Below are positions 12,384 to 24,300 of a stretch of DNA of 64,000 bases, piece after piece. Origin of the DNA: Phocoena phocoena (taxonomy: Eukaryota; Chordata; Mammalia; Artiodactyla; Phocoenidae); contig NC_089219.1 in assembly GCF_963924675.1 (NCBI RefSeq), positions 147,952,288-148,016,287 of the forward strand, read 5' to 3'. Each line of letters starts with the position of its first letter. Positions within the stretch are counted from its first letter, which is position 1. The notes under the pieces were generated by a model, which worked only from the letters and a program-made list of their open reading frames with translations, was not told the DNA's origin and made no database searches. Made by a program: the position numbers and the translations under genes.

Positions 12384-15300
12384 TTGTGAGGAGGGAGGGG
12401 GAGAGAAGAGAAAGAGGCCATGGGTTGGTCAGAGAAGATGCAGGCAAAAATAATCTTCCTTCTTCCCATTCTAGCCCAGTGGAAAATCTTGGGTTGTTGG
12501 AGGAGAAAAAGCTTTTTATATCTCTGTCTCTCTCACTTTGCCCCCTCCCTCGGGATAAAACCACTTTCCAGTGGTCACTGGCCCAGCGAACCACAGCCAG
12601 CGGGGGCCAGGTACTTAAATACTGATATGAATAATCAAAAGTGGAAAATAACTCAGCAAAATTATATTCTGTTTATATTCCTTTTCTCGTCACTCTGTCC
12701 TTGCCACTATGCTCATAATAGACTAAAAGAACACCGTTTCATACTTCAGCTAGTAGTAACTCTTTTCCTTCAGGCTCAGGCTTTCCATGAAAATTAGGCT
12801 TGGAGGCATGAGCCAGTGTTTCTTTACATGGTTGCTATACTCTCAGTACAGTATAAACCAAGCTGAACGGGGCCGGCTGGTCAGATGTTGGCAGGGGCTG
12901 AACAATTTTATGGGCAAGATTTGGCTAAAGGAGGAATCGTCCCACGATCACCTAGGGCTGTACGGGAGGATAGACCCTCTTACTCTGGGAGGCAGCTGCT
13001 GGCTCTGGTTCAGCTCTTCTCGACAATGCTGCAGCTTACGCAGGCAGGAGAGATACTCATCACTGAGGCTGTCTAATTCTGAATGCAGTTCTTTGCACTG
13101 TGTGGGGGCGGTGGGGGGGGCGTTGCGGGAGAACACCACCAAGGTCATCAAGACAGTTTTGTCAGGGACAGAGCTCAGGTGGGGGAGAGGGCCCTGTGTA
13201 AGTTGCCCTGTCATTCATTTGGAATTTTTACCTCCATCCTCCCTTCCCAGCTTTTCTCAGAGCTTTCAGTTTGCCTTCTGTCTCACCTAGTTTGTTTGTA
13301 ATGTGTTCATTTAAATGATTGATTATAATGCATATTATTATATATTACACATGTGTGACAGTTGTATGTGCCAGTGCTTTGTAAATGGAGACACACAAAA
13401 ATGAAGTTCCTATAGCACGCACAACCTGGAAGAGATCTTAGTGCAAGTCTCTTTGCTGGGAACTAGTTGTGTGTGAACACTTCAGGAGCTACGTATTTCT
13501 GTGAGTATGCAGATAGGAAGAGTTTTGTTATTTAAAAGACACTGTATAAAGTTTTAAGATACTCAACGTAGGACAGAGTTTGAGGAGTTAATGTGTTTGT
13601 TAAATGTGTTTGAGTTTAGGTTGACTTTCTGAAAAGTAACTCTTTAGTAAAACCTTGAATAAGGGTTGGTATAAACAAGAGAAAAGATTGACAAGTTAAC
13701 CCGAAAGCAAAGATGTTTTATTCAGGCCTAAATGAATACCTGCACGCACCCAATCACAACTTAAGCTCAGAAATGCCTGTTGTCTGGCTGCCTCCCAGCA
13801 GTTTCCCTGTCACTGTAGGATGAGCCCCTTACTATCGGAGGTCACCATCTCACCTCCATTTCCTTGGCCAGGAGCTGCAAAGTTTTCTTTTGGAGCTGGT
13901 CTCTGAAATCCCAGTCCTTCTCCTTCCCTGGACCACTGCGTTATGGGAGGGCTTTGGACTCCACCCAGGCAAAGCCTGATCTAAAAAATCAGCCAGATTC
14001 GCAGTGAAAGTGAGATCCATACCTCTGAGGAATGGTCCCTACACACTGAGAGAAGCCCTAAGCGGGAGGGAATAAGGAAGGGCCTGTCCCTGGCCAGACC
14101 GTGTGGATTGCAATTCTCTGACTTTTAAAGAACATCCATTGGGATCCTGCCCAGACTGGACAGAGAGTGGGAATTTGAGCCCCTTGAGGGCAAGGTTGGC
14201 ATTTTACTTTTCTCTGTATCTCTAGTCCTGTCTAAAGCCAGATACTTTTAGAAAATACTTATTAATTTAGTTTCTTTGGTTGCATGTCACATCTTTTAGA
14301 CTGGGAGGTTTGCTGGATGCTTCAGTATAACTCCATTTTCCTTCTGTCCTTGTTTCAAAATGATGAGATGAGAATGGCAGTCATATAACTCATCTTCATG
14401 TAGTTAAAGATGGTTTTTCAGCCACCTGGCAGTCTGCATCTTGGTGAAGAGAGCCCTGGCCTGGGAGTCAGAAATTCTGGATTGTGGTCATAGCTGTGTC
14501 CTTAATTTGTATGACCACAGACCCTCATTTACCTTCATTTTCTTATCCATCCTATGTGGGCATAATAATTCCTTCTTTATATTCTACCCAGTGATTGTGA
14601 TGACAAAACAGAGGGCCATGTGCAGTGGATAAATGAGGAGCTTTTGCCCCTCCAGATGTATGATGAATTCTTCTCAGGAAGCTAAGGCAGCAGACTTGAG
14701 GGCTGAGAGTGGGGTGACTGTTCCATGTGACGTGGTTTCTACTTGGGGAGCTGGATGTGGTTTGGAAAGTTAAGGGTAAAAATTAACATAAAATCCTGAG
14801 TTCAAAATCAATTTATTGAAATATTCAATGCAGGCATATGTTTTCAGAGGGAGTGGGAATCCTTTTCACAGTTTATATACCTCTCAGGATAGGAGGCTAA
14901 CTAAACTATTCTCAGAGCCAATGATGAGTCCTTAAAATGGCCCTCTAGCTCCCTGACCTAATAGACTCCCAGAACTGGGTGGGACTCCAAGAGGTCATGT
15001 AGTCCATCCCGCTGTCTCTAGGCAGACAGGGAAAGGGCAATATCTTAGAATTTGTGGAAATAAATTTGCTGACCTTTCTTTGTTAAGAGTTTCTCCTGTT
15101 CTTGAAGCTGTAAGGATTGATTCTGAAGCAGACCTGTTGGAAAACACAAGGAACTTCTCTGTGCTAGCATATTTACTGCGAAGAGTAACTTTTCAGAACT
15201 TCGCTTAGAACCTTAATGATTGTGTTCCCATCTGTAGTTGGTTGAATTGTGTCTCCCCCACCTGCCCCCCACAAATTCATATGTCAAAGCCCTAACCCCC

Positions 15301-18300
15301 AGTACTTCAGGAATGTGACCCTATTTGGAGATAGGTTCTTTGCAGAGGTAATCAAGTTAAAATAGGACATTAGAATGGGCCCTAACCTAATATGACTGAC
15401 GTCCTTATAAGAAGGGGAAATTTGGACACAGACGTGGATGGATGGAAGATGTGTGAAGAGATGGACAAGACAGCCATCTCCAAAACAAGGAAAGCGGTCT
15501 AGAACAGATCCTTCTCCCAGAGCCCTCAGAAGGAACCAACCCTGCCTGACACCTTGATTTTGGACTTCCAGCCTCTAGCACTATGAGAATGTAAATGTCT
15601 GTTCTTTAAGTCACCCAGTTTGTGGTGCTGTGTTTTGAACACACCATCCTTATGTCTTTTCCTACCATGTACATTTAAGTCTCTGCTTAAATGTTACCCT
15701 AGAAGAAAGACTTCCCCAGATGACCCTGTGTAAAATAGCAACTATTTTCTCTTTAACCTGCTTTATTTTTTCTCTGTAGCCGTTATTAATACCTGACACA
15801 TATTTGTTCACAGAAGCTCTGTAGTCCACTGTAGTGTTTCCTTAGAATGTAAGCTTTGTTAGGGAAGAGACCGTGCCAGCTCTGTTCATTACTGTATCCC
15901 CAGTGAGTATCTAGGGTGCCTGGCACTTGGTAGGGGCTCAATAAATATGTATTGAATAAATAAAGGCATGATTTTGAAGTGACTTGCCCATTCAGCTCCC
16001 GCTGTGTAGGAGCCCGGCTTCTGCTGGTGTTCTTTTCCCCTTAGCCCTGTGGCTGCCTTGCTGTTTTCATATTCATTGCTGTTTGCATGAAACTTCTCTG
16101 TCAGGGTGTCAGAGGTTAAGGTGTGAGCTATTAATTGAATCAGGTTCTGCAGCTTTTCAGAAATTGCCTGCTTTTCTTCTGAGACGTCCCTTGTCTTCTT
16201 TGGCCTCAACATGTAATTTTGAAGTGGACTGAGGCATATGTATGTAGTGTGAGCTTATTTTCTGAACCATTCCTAGTGACAGGTCTATGTGACATGTACA
16301 TAATAAATTAGACTATATAAAATAAGAACTACCTTAGAAAACTCAACACGTTTTGAAATCTGCAGTTCTGGGGGAAATGCAGGTGGTTGTCAGAGAACAT
16401 GGTGGAGAAAAGTAGAAACAAAAAAACCCAGAGGCTAATGTGGAACTTGTGAAGAGCTGTAAATGGCCTCACTGCAGAAGAAGAGGGTCTGAAAATGCAG
16501 AGATAGAGGATATGCCAAGGACCAGGCTCCCCATCCCTCCTTTGGGTGCCTTTCGTGGGGCAGGAGCCCCAAGAACACCAAAAAGCCACCTGTGCTACTT
16601 TCAGAATCTGGAAAAGGGACTTACTCTGCAACTGCTGTACTTTGGTCACCAGGGCAAGTTTCTCCTCCTCTGACCTCTTTAGTTGATCTGAAAATGAAAT
16701 AATGCAAACCAAAATAGACGAACCTAAGACTTAATGAGCTCGCCCCTGAGGCTGGAAATTGTAACAGATGCTGTCTTGCCCATGGCATCTGACAAGTGTC
16801 AAGTGGAAGTTGCTCTTTCTTCTGCTTGTCCCAGTTTGGAAGAGGTGAACCAGAACCCGACTACCTGGGATTTCATCTGCATCAACAGTGAGCTGAATTA
16901 AGGGTTATATGTGCACATAATTTGGTCTTCTCTCAGCTGACAGAGGCTGTGACTGGGAAACCTTCACTATGCCTTGTGTTTCAACTGACCTTTCCGTTTA
17001 AATTAGGAATGCGCCCTTGACACGTGACTGCTGTGTTCTGGCTTAGAGGGATGGGCTGGATCCTTTCAGTCTTGGATGATTAAAACAGCCTTGACTTTTT
17101 CTCAAAGTCAAATGAAATCGCCAAGTCAACCAAATGAACAAGCGAAAGACTGAAGCCTTTCCACCCAGCTTCCTTTCTCTGGGCTCCTTCAGCCAGAGGC
17201 CTCCAAGGAGAAGGGTACCTTGTAGGTGCTGGGTATCCAAGCTGCACAGGTCTCTGTCCCGCTGCAGGCGTTCAGTCTTGGTCTGCAGCTCCTGGCGCTC
17301 ATTCTCCAGAAGCCTTAGGGCCTGGTTCATCTGTAAGTCTCTACTGTCTGCTCCCTGGAAGGAGGAGGAGGGGTGGACACAAGCAGGTCAGTGCTAGGGT
17401 GGAGGTGGGGGGCGGATCCCAAGGAAGAGGAAAACTAGAAAACTGTGGAATTTTAGAGCTGCAAGGAGCCTTAGGGAAATGGAAAAATATGAAAAGTTTT
17501 TAAATTCTTTGCTCTATTCCTCACGCTTACAGCAAACAGTGCATTAGATTTTTGATGTTCACAAGGGATACATTTGGGTAAATGCCCAAATTAAGGAATA
17601 CTGAATCATCACTTTTCTAGATGTCTTCACTTTGTCTTTACTTCTCATTCTCACGCTATCTGGGGTGGCGGGGGGAGGCGGGGTGGGGGGGGGAGGAGGC
17701 GGGTAGGATCATTTTTCACAACGGATTAAGGTTAAAAAGAAACGGGCCTTCTGGAGAGTTGCCTTGTAGGTGATTCGAGGAAGAGAACAGTGGGTGAGAT
17801 GTGGCTGCGGTGCAGCGCCCAGCGAGGTTCCCTCCTGTGATAAGACGACTCACTTGCTGTTTCTTATCAAATGGGCTTTTTTTTAAGGAAAAAAAAAAAA
17901 AAAAGAATTTTAACGTCCTTTGAGAAATTCTTTGCCTTTTAAAATAAAAAATTAAAGAACAATATAAGAATAATTTGTACATAAGAATATAAAAAGTGAG
18001 AAGCAAAAATAGCGAGAAGCAAATTCTAAGGTTTCTGTTTTTTAATAGATTTGAAAGGAAATCTATAGATATGTCTTTTTTGCGGTACGTGGGCCTCTCC
18101 TGTTGCGGAGCACAGGCTCCGGATGCACAGGCTCAGCGGCCGTGGCTCACGGGCCCAGCCTCTCCGCGGCATGTGGGATCTTCCCAGACCGGGGCACGAA
18201 CCTGTGTCCCCTGCATCGGCAGGCGGACTCTCAACCACTGCGCCACCAGGGAAGCCCAACCTTAAATGTTTTTAACCCCCATTCCTCTGTCTGATCGGTT

Positions 18301-21300
18301 CTTCCTTTTTCTACATTTGGAACATTAATTCTTCATAAACAAATATGATGTCTATGAGTACAAACTGCTCGAGGTAATAAGGGAATTACAAATGTCTTTT
18401 TAATGACTTTGAACTAGAGTTGCACTCTTCTTCATTGCTAATAGGATATTGTATATAAAACTCAAACACATTGATATCTGGACCACCATCCCCCCAACAA
18501 ATTCTTTACAATCACTCAAAATGTTCCCCTTTCTCCCTGCTCACCTTAGAGCCACACATTAAGGTTTAGGTTGTTAAAAAACATAACAAATAAACAAAAA
18601 CAACTTTCACACTTCATTGATCTTATTTCTAGAACTGGCACACACTAGGATTCTCAGATCCCAGCTTCAGTAAAAGTATAAAGAGACACTTTTGAGGTGG
18701 GTCCTCAAAATTCCAAACCAAGTAAGTAAAATCTGCGAAAAACAATAGCTAGTATCTATGGAGAGCTTATATGTGCGAGGCATTGTGCTAAGTGCTTTGC
18801 ATGGATTTCCTCACCTAATCCTCACAACGATCCTATGATAGAGGTACCGTTATTATCCTCATTTTACCGATGTGGAAACTGAGGCTTAGGAGGTTAGTTG
18901 ACTTCTCCACGGTAAACACGGATTGGAAATGATGCAACCCTTGAGAATGCCAAGGGTCTACTGATTTGGCTTAAAAAACACATTGGCAAGATGTGTTAGT
19001 TGATACTCAAAACTGTAAGTAAACTGGTGACATTTATTCTGCCCCAGTAGTGGGCATTTCTGAACTGGATGCCCTGCTGGGATGGGGTGCAGAGAGTGGG
19101 TTGGGGCATGACAGTAGGCTGATGACTATTCCAGCCCAGCCCTTTGCATTCGGATGATGTCATTTCAATGAACACTTAGGTGTCATTTGCATGAGCAGTG
19201 CAGACATCCTTGCTAAACTCAAAATTAGCTTTGGGTCCCCCTGCCCAGCAGCAGCTTCTCTCATCACTGCTGTCAACACCTCCCTCCCCTAAACCCTGCC
19301 TTCCCTCCCCACCTCCCTACTCCCAGGGCCTGGTACCTGCAGTTTGGACTGAAGCACGTGGAGCTGGCTCTCCAGCTCCCTGTGCTGGGTCCCCAGGGTC
19401 CTCCAGTCCTCCTTCAGAGCCTCGTACTGGCTCTTCCACTCTTCACACTTCTGCTCCGCCAGAGCTAGGGACCGCTGAGGGAGATCAGAGGAGAGGGTGG
19501 TGCCTTGGGGGTTCCAGGAGGTCATGCAGCTGGCTCCCTTGCCACCCAGACTGCCCCAGGGTCCCCAGCCCCAAGGATTATGGAGCATCCCCACACCTGT
19601 GTGCTCTGCAGTTGCTGTTCTGCACTCATTTTCTCCTCCAGCACTTTCTGCAGTGACTCCTTGGCCTTCTGCTCATAGCTGTTTTTCTGGTCTTCCATCT
19701 CTAATAGCACCTTATTCATTCCCCAAGGAGTGTATTTCTGTAAATTTGAGGCAATTCAACAAATACACATTGAGCTACTGTGTGCTAAAGCCTGAGCAGG
19801 GATACAGAAATGAAAAGAAATTGGTCCTTGCCCACAGGGCAGAGATGTCAGTAATCTGGTGGACCTTCTTCCAGGCTGGAGGCAGGCAGGGAGAGTCCCT
19901 CAGGTGATGTGAGAGGTGAGTGGGGATAAAAAACTGCCCTGGGCATGCTGGGCATTCTCCCCTAGGCCTTCCACAGGCACTTGAAATCCAACATTTCCAA
20001 AGGGAAATCATCCTTCTAAACCTGCTCCTATCTCAGTGACCAGCATCACCACCCACCAAGTCTCCCAAACCCTAAACCAGGGAATCACCCTTGATTTCTC
20101 TCTCACCTTCTTCAAGGAATCAGTTCATCATCAAGCTTTGTCAAGTCAATGTCTTTAACAGCTCGTACCTGTATCCTCTATCCCTACTGCCACCTCCTTA
20201 GTTCAGACCCCAGTAATACTATTATATGGATTATATCGAGACTATATATTATCTTCATGCCTTGCCTCCCTTCAAACCCTTTTCAGTCCTGCAGCTAGAG
20301 GGTTCTTTCCAAAACGTAAATCTGATCACGTCGCAACCTGCTTAAATCTCTCAGTGGTTCTCAGTATTCTAAGAATCAGGTCCAAACTCCTTGGCATGGT
20401 TCCTACTTACAAGCCCAGACTTTCATCTCATGCTGCCTCCACGCAAGCTGAACTGCTTGTAGGTCCTCTAAGCACTGTGCTTTTCAGCCTCTGCCTTTGC
20501 CCATAAAGCTGCTTCTACTTAGAGTATCGTGACCCACACTTTTCACTTGGTTAACTTCTACCCATGTTCAAGATTCAGCTCTAGAATCATAAATTCTGAT
20601 AAACTTGGCCAACCATACCTACCCCTCGTCTCTTTATGGATTAGGTAGTTTTACTGGTGTTCACATAGTATCTGTATTTCTAATCTGTTGACTCATCTGT
20701 CTCCTTTAAGGGACTGTAAACTCCTTTGAGGCAGGGAGCATTTTTAAAAAAATAAAATTATTTTTGTAGGCTTGGGGATCTGAACAATATTCAGTAGTCA
20801 AGTTTTAAAAATTAATACATTTGTATTTTTAGAATCTCTCATGGCTTCAAGATCAAAAATAAAAAGACACAAGAGCAGCTTTGCAAATTCACTGGGGGTC
20901 TTGCCCTTCCAGTGCTTTTCATTTTTATGTCCTGTGATTTTTGGGAAAGCGGGAGCCTTTTACTATCGATTCTGGGTTACCCAACTGGGTAAGAGATAGT
21001 CTAGATAATGCAAATTTAGAGTTCAATATCAAATCATTTCCATTTAGCTTTGGAGTCATCTGAAAGTTTGGATTTAAATGTTGAGTGGGTCTTATGTTCT
21101 TGGAATTGTCACTAGAAACCAGATACAGGAGTTACTGGTTGAGATCATACATGGTTATGTCCAGGTTATTGGATTTAACCATGCTGGTCACTGACCAGCT
21201 TTATCCCCCATTGAAAACGAGTAGACTGGCATTCTGGATTATCTGTCAGTCTCTTATGAGCTTGGTTGGCATTACTGAAAAAATAAAAGTTGTGGATCCG

Positions 21301-24300
21301 CAAACCCATAGACTATATAGACTATAGACTATATGTTCCCCTGCAAAATTCTAACTACGTGGCCACCTTATCTTCCTAACATCAAGTGGGAGCAGTCTGG
21401 CCGGTTCATCTCGTTCTCTTGACTTATCTCCCCGCCTGTCAGAAATCTATCACTTCTCGAGTGTGAAAACTGACTTTTTTCTATCTCATGTAATCCAAGA
21501 TCAGGCCAATCAAGAGATTACCGGAGCTGGATAGCAATGCCACAGAAAGCCAGGAGTCACAGTCTTTTACTTTCTCCCAGGGATTGCTGGTAGATAAAAG
21601 TTGCCCATGGCATGAAAATCATTTTGCGAGACTTCATTGTAATATCCAACCCATCTGTTCAAATATTAGGGCCTGTGAAGTTCTATCCAGGTGAGCTGAA
21701 TCTTTACCAAGGGCCTCTCCCTACGTTTCCAGGTATTCTCAAAGTTCCCCTGGAGCTGGCAAAGCGCTTAGTGCTGGGCTTCATTTCCTAGGGTACAAAG
21801 TGAAGGACACCAGGAGAAAGGGAGAGGGGGATGGAGATAGTGTTTTGGTGAATTGGAGACCAAAGTGAAAATGGTAAAGGCCAGAACTGGGTGAGTAGGG
21901 ATGGGTGCATTAATCTCTAGCAGGTCATGTTTCTAGAGAGTAAGCTTGACGTTCAAGCATTCTCTCCCTTAATTCTAGATTCCTGGGCTAGAAGTGTCCT
22001 CCGGAATGCTTACCTGGGTACAGGTGTACAGCTGGTTTTCCAAAGATCTCAGTTTGCCCTTCAATTTGTCTTCATTAAGCTGGCCCTGGAGCAAATGGGA
22101 TGAGTTAGCCAGAATACAGCTTGGGCCAGAATACAGCATGCAAAGAGTTTTGTTCCGTATTCCCAGCCTACTGCCTAGAATAAACAGTGTTTGTGGAATT
22201 GAGCTCTTTCAGGAGGTAGAGAGAGGGAGAGATGACAGATGTTTGGAAAGAAAAGGATCTTTTCCTCTTTCTCTGTAATAGGAGAAGGAAGAATCAGACT
22301 GGACCCCAAAGTCTTCTGTGTACCTTGAGGTTTTGTATCAAGTGGCTCAGGATATCATAGCAGGGGCCCATTTGAAGGAAAGCTTCTAAGCTCTCCTTTT
22401 CTTCTTTCATTACCTCTCTCCCCTGTCTGGCCAGGCACTTCTATACTCCGCACCTCCTCTCAGTCTAGTACCTGGCCCTTTACCTCTAAAGGCCAGTAGG
22501 ACTAAAGGGGTCTCCCCTCCCAGGGGGAACATACATCCCTCCCTTACCCCCTGTTATGGGCTGAATTATGTCCCCCTAACCTCCCCACAACGTGCATACG
22601 TTGACCTCCTAATCCCCAGTACCTCAGAAGGTGACTGTATTTGGAGATAAGTTCTTTAAAGAGATAATTGAGGTCCTTAGGGTGGGCCCTAATCCAATAT
22701 GACTGGTGTGCTCATAAGAAGAGGAGATTTGAACATCAGGATATGCAGAGGGAAGGCCACATGAGGACACAGGGAGGAGAAAGCCATCTGCAAGCCAAGG
22801 AGAGAGGCCTCAGAAGAAACCAACCGTGTCAACACCTTGTCCTCACACTTCTAGCCTTCAGAACTGTGAGAAAATACATTTATGTTGGTGAAGCCACCCA
22901 GTCTGTGGTACTTTGTTATAGCAGCCCTAGCAAACGAATACAGTCCCCTCTCTGCCCTACACACACACACACACACACACACACAGACTCAAGATGAGAA
23001 ATTCTCTAAGAAAGCAGGAAAGGGAGGAGGGATATTAAGGCAGGGTGTGTATGTGTGCGTGGTAGTGACGGTGGTGGTGAGAGGACCTCCCAGAAAGCCA
23101 CATGCTATTTATTCACGATCTGGGTCTGTCTAGTGGCATTTTGGACATTCCAAGAGGGACGTAAATCTCAAGGGCGGGGGTGGCGAAAGGCAGGCAGGCA
23201 GGCCCGTTATTTGTTTCTCAGTATTTCTGCTGAGCAGCCGACAGCTTCCTTGCTGCCTTATTCTTTCCTCCACCTGTAGACATGTTCCTTTTTCCCAGGT
23301 AGGGGTTTTGTTCCTCCAGTCCTGAGTCTGATTTAAGGTTGTGTGTGTGAGGGGGTGAGGGCGGGGAGGTGCCGTGGATGAGAGCCAGTTTCGCAGAGAA
23401 AAGGCCATGGGTCTCTTTAGCAGTAACCGGTTCTCATATCCTTTCGCTGGCTTTTCCAAGCAGGCCCCGTGGGACGCTTGTGAGGTCTAGAAATTACATT
23501 TCTCCTCAGGCCTGAGACGCCACCGTCCCTCTCCGTTGGGAGACGGCTTGGACACGGCTTGGACGTTTCCAACCCTTACAATGTTTCTGGTCTGTAACGG
23601 CCAGAGGGCAGAGGAGCCTCTGTTTTCTTTGTTTGTTTGTTTGTTTTGTTTTTATTTTTTTCGGTATGCGGGCCTCTCACTGTTGTGGCCTCTCCCGTTG
23701 CGGAGCACAGGCTCCGGACGCGCAGGCTCAGCGGCCATGGCTCACGGGCCTAGCGGCTCCGCGGCATGTGGGATCCTCCTGGACCGGGGCACGAACCTGT
23801 GTCCCCTGCATCGGCAGGCGGACTCTCAACCACTGCGCCACCAGGGAAGCCCGAGCCTCTGTTCTGAGGTCTGTCCCCCTCACTGAGTTTCAGGGCACCT
23901 GGGAGAGGCAGGAAGTGGTATCTCACAGCTCCTGTTTTGATCTTGTTTGGCCGATTCTTCTAACCCTGGGAGCCAGGGGGCACCTCCACCCTTTTTCCTT
24001 CCTGTATTCCTCAGCGGGGCCTTGCAAAAGCAAAAGGCTTTGCCAAAAATAATTTTTCAAAGTGCCTTCTGCTATGAATGTTTTTCATAATGTCTGGTGT
24101 GAGAGCCGAGGGTCAGGATTTGGCATCTACAATAACCACAGGGCTTTGGGACAGATAGAACAGATGGAAAAGACTTCCACTGTTCTGGGCTCCAGAGTAA
24201 CTGGGAAAAGTTACTCCCCTGCATGGCCTGTTCATTATTAATCCACAGGTCCTGAAATCAACTCCTTCCACCTGTATCGCAGCTCCGGGTTCAGAGAGTG

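Noticed and set aside
12310..12594. 94-codon minus-strand ORF upstream of and across the TRAF3IP3 last exon
   Set aside because: It is intron sequence read through into the wrong frame of the anchor exon. It is useful only as the frame that the shifted acceptor would use.
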